Under the pieces are notes generated by a model. That model had not been told where the DNA came from. It searched no databases and saw only the letters and a program-made list of their open reading frames with translations. A stretch of 64,000 bases of DNA from Clusia tigrina (taxonomy: Eukaryota; Arthropoda; Insecta; Diptera; Clusiidae): NCBI GenBank assembly GCA_920105625.2, contig OV050030.1, positions 240,777,889-240,841,888 of the forward strand. Direction: 5' to 3'. This document shows, piece by piece, positions 11,850 to 24,795 of the stretch; the first letter of the stretch is position 1; each line of letters begins with the position of its first letter. The position numbers and the translations under genes are program-made.

Positions 11850-13680
11850 TATCGCTCAAAGCTATGCTACCCTTGAGTCCCAAATCAAACACGGATAAAA
11901 CTTCAAATGGCCCTAACTTCTATACGGTACGTCCTACACCTATCAAAGTTTGCAACATACAAATGCTTGTAACTTTTTACTGAAGCGTCATAAACCCTTG
12001 AAATTTTGTAACAATAAAGTATTCGAGCCTCTTGTCAATGTAAGCTATCGCTCAAAGCTGTGCTACCCTTGAGTCCCAAATCAAACACTGATAAAACTTC
12101 AAATGGCCCTAACTTCTATACGGTACGTCCTACACCTATCAAAGTTTGCAACATACAAATGCTTGTAACTTTTTACTGGAGCGTCATAAAACCTTGAAAT
12201 TTTGTAACAATAAAGTACTCGAGCCTCTTGTCAATTTAAGCTATCGCTCAAAGCTATGCTACCCTTGAGTCCCAAATCAAACACTGATAAAACTTCAAAT
12301 GGCCCTAACTTCTATTCGGTACGTCCTACACCTATCAAAGTTTGGAACATACAAATGCTTGTAACTTTTTACTGGAGCGTCTTAAAACCTTGAAATTTTG
12401 TAACAATAAAGTACTCGAGCCTCTGGTCAATTTAAGCTATCGCTCAAAGCTATGCTATCCTTGAGTCCCAAATCAAACACGGATAAAACTTCAAATGGCC
12501 CTAACTTCAATACGGTACGTCCTACACCTATCAAAGTTTGCAACATACAAATGCTTGTAACCTTTTACTGGAGCGTCATAAAACCTTGAAATTTTGTAAC
12601 AATAAAGTACTCGAGCCTCTTGTCAATTTAAGCTATCGCTCAAAGCCATGCTACCCTTGAGTCCCAAATCAAACACTGATAAAACTTCAAATGGCCCTAA
12701 CTTCTATTCGGTACGCCCTACACCTATCAAAGTATGGAACATACAAATGCTTGTAACTTTTTACTGGAGCGTCTTAAAACCTTGAAATTTTGTAACAATA
12801 AAGTACTCGAGCCTCTGGTCAATTTAAGCTATCGCTCAAAGCTATGCTACCCTTGAGTCCCAAATCAAACACGGATAAAACTTCAAATGGCCCTAACTTC
12901 TATACGGTACGTCCTACACCTATCAAAGTTTGCAACATACAAATGCTTGTAACTTTTTACTGAAGCGTCATAAACCCTTGAAATTTTGTAACAATAAAGT
13001 ACTCGAGCCTCTTGTCAATGTAAGCTATCGGTCAAAGCTGTGCTACCCTTGAGTCCCAAATCAAACACTGATAAAACTTCAAATGGCCCTAACTTCTATA
13101 CGGTACGTCCTACACCTATCAAAGTTTGCAACATACAAATGCTTGTAACTTTTTACTGGAGCGTCATAAAACCTTGAAATTTTGTAACAATAAAGTATTC
13201 GAGCCTCTTGTCAATTTAAGCTATCGCTCAAAGCTATGCTACCCTTGAGTCCCAAATCAAACACTGATAAAACTTCAAATGGCCCTAACTTCTATTCGGT
13301 ACGTCCTACACCTATCAAAGTTTGGAACATACAAATGCTTGTAACTTTTTACTGGAGCGTCTTAAAACCTTGAAATTTTGTAACAATAAAGTACTCGAGC
13401 CTCTGGTCAATTTAAGCTATCGCTCAAAGCTATGCTACCCTAAAGTCCCAAATCAAACACGGATAAAACTTCAAATGGCCCTAACTCCAATACGGTACGT
13501 CCTACACCTATCAAAGTTTGCAACATACAAATGCTTGTAACCTTTTACTGGAGCGTCATAAAACCTTGAAATTTTGTAACAATAAAGTACTCGAGCCTCT
13601 TGTCAATTTAAGCTATCGCTCAAAGCTATGCTACCCTTGAGTCCCAAATCAAACACTGATAAAACTTCAAATGGCCCTAA
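11850..13680 (+). repeat. 5-monomer duplication (step 980 bp = 5 x 196)
   Basis: About 11,850-12,700 matches 12,830-13,680 at exactly 980 bp. The pattern repeated is a tgaagcgtcataaaccc monomer, a gctgtgctaccc monomer, a tattcgg/ttggaacat/gcgtctt monomer (12,341 and 13,321), a ttcaatacgg or tccaatacgg monomer, and a gtaaccttttactgg monomer (12,557 and 13,537). It overlaps the right-hand copy of the 11-monomer repeat, so it formed on or before that copy. Confidence 0.75.
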
Positions 13681-13922
13681 CTTCTATTCGGTACGTCCTA
13701 CACCTATCAAAGTTTTGAACATACAAATGCTTGTAACTTTTTACTGGAGCGTCTTAAAACCTTGAAATTTTGTAACAACAAAGTACTCGAGCCTCTGGTC
13801 AATTTAAGCTATCGCTCAAAGCTATGCTACCCTTGAGTCCCAAATCAAACACGGATAAAACTTCAAATGGCCCTAACTTCTATACGGTACGTCCTACACC
13901 TATCAAAGTTTGCAACATTCAA

Positions 13923-14955
13923 ATGCTTGTAACCTTTTACTGGAGCGTCATAAAACCTTGAAATTTTGTAACAATAAAGTACTCGAGCCTCTTGTCAATT
14001 TAAGCTATCGCTCAAAGCTTTGCTACCCTTAAGTCCCAAATCAAACACTGATGAAACTCCAAATGGCCCTAACTTCTATACGGTATGTCCTACACCTATC
14101 AAAGTTTGCAACATACAAATGCTTGTAACTTTTTACTGAAGCGTCATAAACCCTTGACATTTTGTAACAATAAAGTACTCGAGCCTCTTGTCAATGTAAG
14201 CTATCGCTCAAAGCTGTGCTACCCTTGAGTCCCAAATCAAACACTGATAAAACTTCAAATGGCCCTAACTTCTATACGGTATGTCCTACACCTATCAAAG
14301 TTTGGAACATACAAATGCTTGTAACTTTTTACTGGAGCGTCTTAAAACCTTGAAATTTTGTAACAATAAAGTACTCGAGCCTCTGGTCAATTTAAGCTAT
14401 CGCTCAAAGCTATGCTACCCTTGAGTCCCAAATCAAACACGGATAAAACTTCAAATGGCCCTAACTTCTATACGGTACGTCCTACACCTATCAAAGTTTG
14501 CAACATACAAATGCTTGTAACTTTTTACTGGAGCGTCATAAAACCTTGAAATTTTGTAACAATAAAGTACTCGAGCCTCTTGTCAATTTAAGCTATCGCT
14601 CAAAGCTATGCTACCCTTAAGTCCCAAATCAAACACTGATAAAACTTCAAATGGCCCTAACTTCTATACGGTATGTCCTACACCTATCAAAGTTTGCAAC
14701 ATACAAATGCTTGTAACCTTTTAGTGGAGCGTCATAAAACCTTGAAATTTGTAACAATAAAGTACTCGAGCCTCTTGTCAATTTCAGCTAGCGCTCAAAG
14801 CTATGCTACCCTTGAGTTCCAAATCAAACACTGATAAAACTTCAAATGGCCCTAACTTCTATACGGTACGTCCTACTCCTATCAAAGTTTGCAACATACA
14901 AATGCTTGTAACTTTTTACTGGAGCGTCATAAAACCTTGAAATTTTGTAACAATA
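13923..14955 (+). repeat. Segment duplicated at 19,898-20,930 (step 5,975 bp)
   Basis: Matching markers 5,975 bp apart are: gtaaccttttactgg (13,929 and 19,904); gctttgctacccttaagtcc (14,017 and 19,992); aaactccaaatgg; gaccctt-type cttgacattttg; tacggtatgtcc; ttagtggagc (14,721 and 20,696); and gtcaatttcagctagcg. Differences are few, for example gatgaaactcc here versus gataaaactcc, and aagtccc versus aagtgcc. The match stops at 14,955, exactly where this copy meets the half-monomer deletion. Confidence 0.85.
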
Positions 14956-14975
14956 ACGGTACGGTACACCCTACA
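14949..14975 (+). repeat. Junction of a 97-bp half-monomer deletion
   Basis: The sequence reads gtaacaataacggtacgg followed by tacaccctacacc. The consensus has aacaataaagtactcgag at this point. Everything from agtactcgag through the next caaatggccctaacttct is missing. Monomer starts lie at 14,843 and 15,138, 295 bp apart, which is one and a half monomers (two minus 97 bp). The join also repeats the word acggt (cggtacggtac). It is the only deletion of this size that I found in the window. Confidence 0.9.
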
Positions 14976-15319
14976 CCTATCAAAGTTTGCAACATACAAA
15001 TGCTTGTAAATTTTTACTGGAGCGTCATAAGACCTTGAAATTATGTAACAATAAAGTACTCGAGCCTCTGGTCAATTTAAGCTATCGCTCAAAGCTATGC
15101 TACCCTTGAGACCCAAATCAAACACGGATAAAACTTCATATGGCCCTAACTTCTATACGGTACGTCCTACACCTATCAAAGTTTGCAACATACAAATGCT
15201 TGTAACTTTTTACTGAAGCGTCATAAACCCTTGAAATTTTGTAACAATAAAGTACTCGAGCCTCTTTTCAATGTAAGCTATCGCTCAAAGCTATGCTACC
15301 CTTGAGTCCCAAATCAAAC

Positions 15320-16440
15320 ACGGATAAAACTTCAAATGGCCCTAACTTCTATACGGTACGTCCTACACCTATCAAAGTTTGCAACACAGAAATGCTTGTA
15401 ACTTTTTACTGGAGCGTCATAAAACCTTGAAATTTTGTAACAATAAAGTACTCGAGCCTCTGGTCAATTTAAGCTATCGCTCAAAGCTATGCTACCCTTG
15501 AGTCCCTAATCAAACACGGATAAAACTTCAAATGGCCCTAACCTCTATACGGTACGTCCTACACCTATCCAAGTTTGCAACATACAAATGCTTGTAACTT
15601 TTTACTGAAGCGTCATAAACCCTTGACATTTTGTAACAATAAAGTACTCGAGCCTCTTGTCAATGTAAGCTATCGCTCAAAGCTGTGCTACGCTTGAGTC
15701 CCAAATCAAACACTTATAAAACTTCAAATGGCCCTAACTTCTATACGGTACGTCCTACACCTATCAAAGTTTGCAACATACAAATGCTTGTAACTTTTTA
15801 CTGGAGCGTCATAAAACCTTGAAATTTGTAACAATAAAGTACTCGAGCCTCTTGTCAATTTAAGCTAGCGCTCAAAGCTATGCTACCCTTGAGTTCCAAA
15901 TCAAACACTGATAAAACTTCAAATGGCCCTAACTTCTATACGGTACGTCCTACACCTATCAAAGTTTGCAACATAAAAATGCTTGTAACTTTTTACTTGA
16001 GCTTCATAAAACCTTGAAATTATGTAACAATAAAGTACTCGATCCTCTGGTCAATTAAAGCTATCGCTCAAAGCAATGCTACCCTTGAGTACCAAATCAA
16101 ACACGGATAAAACTTCAAATGGCCCTAACTTCTGTACGGTACGTCCTACACCTATCAAAGTTTGCAACATACAAATGCTTGTAACTTTTTACTGGTGCGT
16201 CATAAAACCTTGAAATTTTGTAACAATAAAGTACTCGAGCCTCTGGTCAATTTACTCTATCGCTCAAAGCTATGATACCCTTGAGTCCCAAATCAAACAC
16301 GGATAAAACTTCAAATGGCCCTAACTTCTATACGGTACGTCCTACACCTATCAAAGTTTGCAACATACAAATGCTTGTAACATTTTACTGAAGCGTCATA
16401 AACCCTTGAAATTTTGTAACAATAAAGTACTCGAGCCTCT
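15320..16440 (+). repeat. Segment duplicated at 18,259-19,379 (step 2,939 bp)
   Basis: This matches at 2,939 bp (15 monomers less 1). Shared rare markers are gcaacacagaaatgc (15,381 and 18,320), gagtccctaatcaaac, aacctctatacgg, ctatccaagtttgc, tgctacgcttgag, cacttataaaac, aacataaaaatgc, tacttgagcttc, gatcctctgg with tcaattaaagc (16,041 and 18,980), gcaatgctaccc, gagtaccaaatc, ttctgtacgg, actggtgcgtc and atttactctatcgc. A third copy lies at about 23,157-24,277, inside the second 4,898-bp unit. Confidence 0.85.
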
Positions 16441-19400
16441 GGTCAATTTCAGCTATCGCTCAAAGCTATGCTACCCTTGAGTCCCAAATCAAACACTGAT
16501 AAAACTTCAAATGGCCCTAACTTCTATTCGGTACGTCCTACACCTATCAAAGTTTGGAACATACTAATGCTTGTAACTTTTTACTGGAGCGTCATAAAAC
16601 CTTGAAATTTTTTAACAATAAAGTACTCGAGCCTCTTGTCAATTTAAGCTATCGCTCAAAGCTATGCTACCCTTGAGTCCCAAATCAAACACTGATAAAG
16701 CTTCAAATGGCCCTAACTTCTATTCGGTACGTCCTACACCTATCAAAGTTTGGAACATACAAATGCTTGTAACTTTTTACTGGAGCGTCTTAAAACCTTG
16801 AAATTTTGTAACAATAAAGTATTCGAGCCTCTGGTCAATTTAAGCTATCGCTCAAATCTATGCTACCCTTGAGTCGCAAATCAAACACGGATAAAATTTC
16901 AAATGGCCCTTATTTCTATACGGTACGTCCTACACCAATCAAAGTTTGCAACATACAAATGCTTGTAACTTTTTACTGGAGCGTCATAAAACCTTGAAAT
17001 TTTGTAACAATAAAGTACTCGAGCCTCTGGTGAATTTAAGCTATCGCTCAAAGCTATGCTACCCTTGAGTCCCAAATCAAACACGGATAAAATTTCAAAT
17101 GGCCATAACTTCTATACGGTACGTCCTACACCTATCAAAGTTTGCAACATACAAATGCTTGTAACTTTTTACTGAAGCGTCATAAACCCTTGAAATTTTG
17201 TAACAATAAAGTACTCGAGCCTCTTGTCAATGTAAGCTATCGCTCAAAGCTGTGCTACCCTTGAGTCCCAAACCAAACACTGATAAAACTTCAAATGGCC
17301 CTAACTTCTATACGGTACGTCCTACACCTATCAAAGTTTGCAACATACAAATGCTTGTAACTTTTTACTGGAGCGTCATAAAACCTTGAAATTTTGTAAC
17401 AATAAAGTACTCGAGCCTCTTGTCAATTTAAGCTATCGCTCAAAGCTATGCTACCCTTGAGTCCCAAATCAAACACTGATAAAACTTCAAATGGCCCTAA
17501 CTTCTATTCGGTACGTCCTAAACCTATCAAAGTTTGGAACATACAAATGCTTGTAACTTTTTACTGGAGCGTCGTAAACCCTTGAAATTTTGTAACAATA
17601 AAGTACTCGAGCCTCTTGTCAATGTAAGCTATCGCTCAAAGCTGTGCTCCCCTTGAGTCCCAAATCAAACACTGATAAAACTTCAAATGGCCCTAACTTC
17701 TATACGGTATGACCTACACCTATCAAAATTTGCAACATAGAAATGATTGTAACTTTTTACTGGAGCGTCATAAAACCTTGAAATTTTGTAACAATAAAGT
17801 ACTCGAGCCTCTTGTCAATTTAAGCTATCGCTCAAAGCTATGCTACCCTTGAGTTCCAAATCAAACACTGATAAAACTTCAAATGGCCCTAGCTTCTATA
17901 CGGTACGTCCTACACCTATCAAAGTTTGCAACATACAAATGCTTGTAACTTTTTACTGGAGCGTCATAAAACCTAGAAATTTTGTAACAATAAAGTACTT
18001 GAGCCTCTTGTCAATTTAAGTTATCGCTCAAAGTTATGCTACCCTTGAGTCCCAAATCAAACACTGATAAAACTTCTAATGGCCCTAACTTCTATACGAT
18101 ACGTCCTACACGTATCCAAGTTTGCAACATACAAATGCTTGTATTTTTTTACTGAAGCTTCATAAACCCTTGAAATTTTGTAACAATAAAGTACTCGAGC
18201 CTCTTGTCAATGTAAGCTATCGCTCAAAGCTGTGCTACCCTTGAGTCCCAAATCAAACACTGATAAAACTTCAAATGGCCCTAACTTCTATACGGTACGT
18301 CCTACACCTATCAAAGTTTGCAACACAGAAATGCTTGTAACTTTTTACTGGAGCGTCATAAAACCTTGAAATTTTGTAACAATAAAGTACTCGAGCCTCT
18401 GGTCAATTTAAGCTATCGCTCAAAGCTATGCTACCCTTGAGTCCCTAATCAAACACGGATAAAACTTCAAATGGCCCTAACCTCTATACGGTACGTCCTA
18501 CACCTATCCAAGTTTGCAACATACAAATGCTTGTAACTTTTTACTGAAGCGTCATAAACCCTTGACATTTTGTAACAATAAAGTACTCGAGCCTCTTGTC
18601 AATGTAAGCTATCGCTCAAAGATGTGCTACGCTTGAGTCCCAAATCAAACACTTATAAAACTTCAAATGGCCCTAACTTCTATACGGTACGTCCTACACC
18701 TATCAAAGTTTGCAACATACAAATGCTTGTAACTTTTTACTGGAGCGTCATAAAACCTTGAAATTTGTAACAATAAAGTACTCGAGCCTCTTGTCAATTT
18801 AAGCTAGCGCTCAAAGCTATGCTACCCTTGAGTTCCAAATCAAACACTGATAAAACTTCAAATGGCCCTAACTTCTATACGGTACGTCCTACACCTATCA
18901 AAGTTTGCAACATAAAAATGCTTGTAACTTTTTACTTGAGCTTCATAAAACCTTGAAATTATGTAACAATAAAGTACTCGATCCTCTGGTCAATTAAAGC
19001 TATCGCTCAAAGCAATGCTACCCTTGAGTACCAAATCAAACACGGATAAAACTTCAAATGGCCCTAACTTCTGTACGGTACGTCCTACACCTATCAAAGT
19101 TTGCAACATACAAATGCTTGTAACTTTTTACTGGTGCGTCATAAAACCTTGAAATTTTGTAACAATAAAGTACTCGAGCCTCTGGTCAATTTACTCTATC
19201 GCTCAAAGCTATGATACCCTTGAGTCCCAAATCAAACACGGATAAAACTTCAAATGGCCCTAACTTCTATACGGTACGTCCTACACCTATCAAAGTTTGC
19301 AACATACAAATACTTGTAACATTTTACTGAAGCGTCATAAACCCTTGAAATTTTGTAACAATAAAGTACTCGAGCCTCTTGTCAATGTAAGCTATCGCTC

Positions 19401-20901
19401 CAAGCTGTGCTACCCTTGAGTCCCAAATGAAACACTGATAAAACTTCAAATGGCCCTAACTTCTATACGGTACGTCCTACACCTATCAAAGTTTGCAACA
19501 TACAAATTCTTGTAACTTTTTACTGGAGCGTCATAAAACCTTGAAATTTTGTAACAATAAAGTACTCGAGCCTCTGGTCAATTTCAGCTATCGCTCAAAG
19601 CTATGCTACCCTTGAGTCCCAAATCAAACACTGATAAAACTTCAAATGGCCCTAACTTCTATTCGGTACGTCCTACACCTATCAAAGTTTGGAACATACA
19701 ATTGCTTGTAACTTTTTACTGGAGCGTCTTAAAACCTTGAAATTTTGTAACAATAAAGTACTCGAGCCTCTGGTCAATTTAAGCTATCGCTCAAAGCTAT
19801 GCTACCCTTGAGTCCCAAATCAAACACGGATAAAACTTCAAATGGCCCTAACTGCTATACGGTACGTCCTACACCTATCAAAGTTTGCAACATACAAATG
19901 CTTGTAACCTTTTACTGGAGCGTCATAAAACCTTGAAATTTTGTAACAATAAAGTACTCGAGCCTCTTGTCAATTTAAGCTATCGCTCAAAGCTTTGCTA
20001 CCCTTAAGTCCCAAATCAAACACTGATAAAACTCCAAATGGCCCTAACTTCTATACGGTATGTCCTACACCTATCAAAGTTTGCAACATACAAATGCTTG
20101 TAACTTTTTACTGAAGCGTCATAAACCCTTGACATTTTGTAACAATAAAGTACTCGAGCCTCTTGTCAATGTAAGCTATCGCTCAAAGCTGTGCTACCCT
20201 TGAGTCCCAAATCAAACACTGATAAAACTTCAAATGGCCCTAACTTCTATACGGTATGTCCTACACCTATCAAAGTTTGGAACATACAAATGCTTGTAAC
20301 TTTTTACTGGAGCGTCTTAAAACCTTGAAATTTTGTAACAATAAAGTACTCGAGCCTCTGGTCAATTTAAGCTATCGCTCAAAGCTATGCTACCCTTGAG
20401 TCCCAAATCAAACACGGATAAAACTTCAAATGGCCCTAACTTCTATACGGTACGTCCTACACCTATCAAAGTTTGCAACATACAAATGCTTGTAACTTTT
20501 TACTGGAGCGTCATAAAACCTTGAAATTTTGTAACAATAAAGTACTCGAGCCTCTTGTCAATTTAAGCTATCGCTCAAAGCTATGCTACCCTTAAGTGCC
20601 AAATCAAACACTGATAAAACTTCAAATGGCCCTAACTTCTATACGGTATGTCCTACACCTATCAAAGTTTGCAACATACAAATGCTTGTAACCTTTTAGT
20701 GGAGCGTCATAAAACCTTGAAATTTGTAACAATAAAGTACTCGAGCCTCTTGTCAATTTCAGCTAGCGCTCAAAGCTATGCTACCCTTGAGTTCCAAATC
20801 AAACACTGATAAAACTTCAAATGGCCCTAACTTCTATACGGTACGTCCTACTCCTATCAAAGTTTGCAACATACAAATGCTTGTAACTTTTTACTGGAGC
20901 G
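16004..20901 (+). repeat. 25-monomer higher-order repeat, unit 1 (4,898 bp)
   Basis: From about 16,004 to 19,897 the sequence recurs at 20,902-24,795, exactly 4,898 bp away (25 monomers less 2 bp). Dozens of rare variants match in order, including the minus-strand open frame at 16,899-17,084 and its partner at 21,797-21,982, and cgatacgtcctacacgtatcc (18,097 and 22,995). I noticed only isolated differences: atactaatgc versus atacaaatgc, aagtactcg versus aagttctcg, and ccaaatcaaac versus ccaattcaaac. The last part of the unit (19,898-20,901) is the copy of 13,923-14,955. The low divergence marks this as one of the youngest large duplications here. Confidence 0.9.
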
Positions 20902-23900
20902 TCATAAAACCTTGAAATTATGTAACAATAAAGTACTCGATCCTCTGGTCAATTAAAGCTATCGCTCAAAGCAATGCTACCCTTGAGTACCAAATCAAAC
21001 ACGGATAAAACTTCAAATGGCCCTAACTTCTGTACGGTACGTCCTACACCTATCAAAGTTTGCAACATACAAATGCTTGTAACTTTTTACTGGTGCGTCA
21101 TAAAACCTTGAAATTTTGTAACAATAAAGTACTCGAGCCTCTGGTCAATTTACTCTATCGCTCAAAGCTATGATACCCTTGAGTCCCAAATCAAACACGG
21201 ATAAAACTTCAAATGGCCCTAACTTCTATACGGTACGTCCTACACCTATCAAAGTTTGCAACATACAAATGCTTGTAACATTTTACTGAAGCGTCATAAA
21301 CCCTTGAAATTTTGTAACAATAAAGTACTCGAGCCTCTGGTCAATTTCAGCTATCGCTCAAAGCTATGCTACCCTTGAGTCCCAAATCAAACACTGATAA
21401 AACTTCAAATGGCCCTAACTTCTATTCGGTACGTCCTACACCTATCAAAGTTTGGAACATACAAATGCTTGTAACTTTTTACTGGAGCGTCATAAAACCT
21501 TGAAATTTTTTAACAATAAAGTACTCGAGCCTCTTGTCAATTTAAGCTATCGCTCAAAGCTATGCTACCCTTGAGTCCCAAATCAAACACTGATAAAGCT
21601 TCAAATGGCCCTAACTTCTATTCGGTACGTCCTACACCTATCAAAGTTTGGAACATACAAATGCTTGTAACTTTTTACTGGAGCGTCTTAAAACCTTGAA
21701 ATTTTGTAACAATAAAGTATTCGAGCCTCTGGTCAATTTAAGCTATCGCTCAAATCTATGCTACCCTTGAGTCGCAAATCAAACACGGATAAAATTTCAA
21801 ATGGCCCTTATTTCTATACGGTACGTCCTACACCAATCAAAGTTTGCAACATACAAATGCTTGTAACTTTTTACTGGAGCGTCATAAAACCTTGAAATTT
21901 TGTAACAATAAAGTTCTCGAGCCTCTGGTGAATTTAAGCTATCGCTCAAAGCTATGCTACCCTTGAGTCCCAAATCAAACACGGATAAAATTTCAAATGG
22001 CCATAACTTCTATACGGTACGTCCTACACCTATCAAAGTTTGCAACATACAAATGCTTGTAACTTTTTACTGAAGCGTCATAAACCCTTGAAATTTTGTA
22101 ACAATAAAGTACTCGAGCCTCTTGTCAATGTAAGCTATCGCTCAAAGCTGTGCTACCCTTGAGTCCCAAACCAAACACTGATAAAACTTCAAATGGCCCT
22201 AACTTCTATACGGTACGTCCTACACCTATCAAAGTTTGCAACATACAAATGCTTGTAACTTTTTACTGGAGCGTCATAAAACCTTGAAATTTTGTAACAA
22301 TAAAGTACTCGAGCCTCTTGTCAATTTAAGCTATCGCTCAAAGCTATGCTACCCTTGAGTCCCAAATCAAACACTGATAAAACTTCAAATGGCCCTAACT
22401 TCTATTCGGTACGTCCTAAACCTATCAAAGTTTGGAACATACAAATGCTTGTAACTTTTTACTGGAGCGTCGTAAACCCTTGAAATTTTGTAACAATAAA
22501 GTACTCGAGCCTCTTGTCAATGTAAGCTATCGCTCAAAGCTGTGCTCCCCTTGAGTCCCAAATCAAACACTGATAAAACTTCAAATGGCCCTAACTTCTA
22601 TACGGTATGACCTACACCTATCAAAATTTGCAACATAGAAATGATTGTAACTTTTTACTGGAGCGTCATAAAACCTTGAAATTTTGTAACAATAAAGTAC
22701 TCGAGCCTCTTGTCAATTTAAGCTATCGCTCAAAGCTATGCTACCCTTGAGTTCCAATTCAAACACTGATAAAACTTCAAATGGCCCTAGCTTCTATACG
22801 GTACGTCCTACACCTATCAAAGTTTGCAACATACAAATGCTTGTAACTTTTTACTGGAGCGTCATAAAACCTAGAAATTTTGTAACAATAAAGTACTTGA
22901 GCCTCTTGTCAATTTAAGTTATCGCTCAAAGTTATGCTACCCTTGAGTCCCAAATCAAACACTGATAAAACTTCTAATGGCCCTAACTTCTATACGATAC
23001 GTCCTACACGTATCCAAGTTTGCAACATACAAATGCTTGTATTTTTTTACTGAAGCTTCATAAACCCTTGAAATTTTGTAACAATAAAGTACTCGAGCCT
23101 CTTGTCAATGTAAGCTATCGCTCAAAGCTGTGCTACCCTTGAGTCCCAAATCAAACACTGATAAAACTTCAAATGGCCCTAACTTCTATACGGTACGTCC
23201 TACACCTATCAAAGTTTGCAACACAGAAATGCTTGTAACTTTTTACTGGAGCGTCATAAAACCTTGAAATTTTGTAACAATAAAGTACTCGAGCCTCTGG
23301 TCAATTTAAGCTATCGCTCAAAGCTATGCTACCCTTGAGTCCCTAATCAAACACGGATAAAACTTCAAATGGCCCTAACCTCTATACGGTACGTCCTACA
23401 CCTATCCAAGTTTGCAACATACAAATGCTTGTAACTTTTTACTGAAGCGTCATAAACCCTTGACATTTTGTAACAATAAAGTACTCGAGCCTCTTGTCAA
23501 TGTAAGCTATCGCTCAAAGATGTGCTACGCTTGAGTCCCAAATCAAACACTTATAAAACTTCAAATGGCCCTAACTTCTATACGGTACGTCCTACACCTA
23601 TCAAAGTTTGCAACATACAAATGCTTGTAACTTTTTACTGGAGCGTCATAAAACCTTGAAATTTGTAACAATAAAGTACTCGAGCCTCTTGTCAATTTAA
23701 GCTAGCGCTCAAAGCTATGCTACCCTTGAGTTCCAAATCAAACACTGATAAAACTTCAAATGGCCCTAACTTCTATACGGTACGTCCTACACCTATCAAA
23801 GTTTGCAACATAAAAATGCTTGTAACTTTTTACTTGAGCTTCATAAAACCTTGAAATTATGTAACAATAAAGTACTCGATCCTCTGGTCAATTAAAGCTA

Positions 23901-24795
23901 TCGCTCAAAGCAATGCTACCCTTGAGTACCAAATCAAACACGGATAAAACTTCAAATGGCCCTAACTTCTGTACGGTACGTCCTACACCTATCAAAGTTT
24001 GCAACATACAAATGCTTGTAACTTTTTACTGGTGCGTCATAAAACCTTGAAATTTTGTAACAATAAAGTACTCGAGCCTCTGGTCAATTTACTCTATCGC
24101 TCAAAGCTATGATACCCTTGAGTCCCAAATCAAACACGGATAAAACTTCAAATGGCCCTAACTTCTATACGGTACGTCCTACACCTATCAAAGTTTGCAA
24201 CATACAAATACTTGTAACATTTTACTGAAGCGTCATAAACCCTTGAAATTTTGTAACAATAAAGTACTCGAGCCTCTTGTCAATGTAAGCTATCGCTCCA
24301 AGCTGTGCTACCCTTGAGTCCCAAATGAAACACTGATAAAACTTCAAATGGCCCTAACTTCTATACGGTACGTCCTACACCTATCAAAGTTTGCAACATA
24401 CAAATTCTTGTAACTTTTTACTGGAGCGTCATAAAACCTTGAAATTTTGTAACAATAAAGTACTCGAGCCTCTGGTCAATTTCAGCTATCGCTCAAAGCT
24501 ATGCTACCCTTGAGTCCCAAATCAAACACTGATAAAACTTCAAATGGCCCTAACTTCTATTCGGTACGTCCTACACCTATCAAAGTTTGGAACATACAAT
24601 TGCTTGTAACTTTTTACTGGAGCGTCTTAAAACCTTGAAATTTTGTAACAATAAAGTACTCGAGCCTCTGGTCAATTTAAGCTATCGCTCAAAGCTATGC
24701 TACCCTTGAGTCCCAAATCAAACACGGATAAAACTTCAAATGGCCCTAACTGCTATACGGTACGTCCTACACCTATCAAAGTTTGCAACATACAA
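20902..24795 (+). repeat. 25-monomer higher-order repeat, unit 2 (incomplete)
   Basis: This is the second copy of 16,004-19,897. It ends near 24,795, where unit 1 continues with gtaaccttttactgg but this copy continues with ctttttgctggagcg and ttgtaccaataaag, the older sequence shared with 4.8-5 kb. The unit is therefore not repeated in full. Its final 1,000 bp is replaced by the sequence that begins the 24.6-28.5 kb repeat. Confidence 0.88.

Larger units (their letters stand above)
9330..12704 (+). repeat. 11-monomer duplication (step 2,149 bp)
   Basis: About 9,330-10,555 matches 11,479-12,704 at 2,149 bp, which is 11 monomers less 7 bp. Shared rare markers are ctgataaatcttc with ggctctagcttc (9,351 and 11,500), gtcctccacc, aagtatggaacat, tactcgcgcctc, cttgaatccc, acataagcttg, gaaatttttttac, gtacacgagc and gtattcgagcc. 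The interval between the two copies (10,556-11,478) includes the second tcctactcaaag monomer. Two short monomers there (the 6-bp deletion and gaaatttgtaac) account for the missing bases in the step. Confidence 0.85.
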
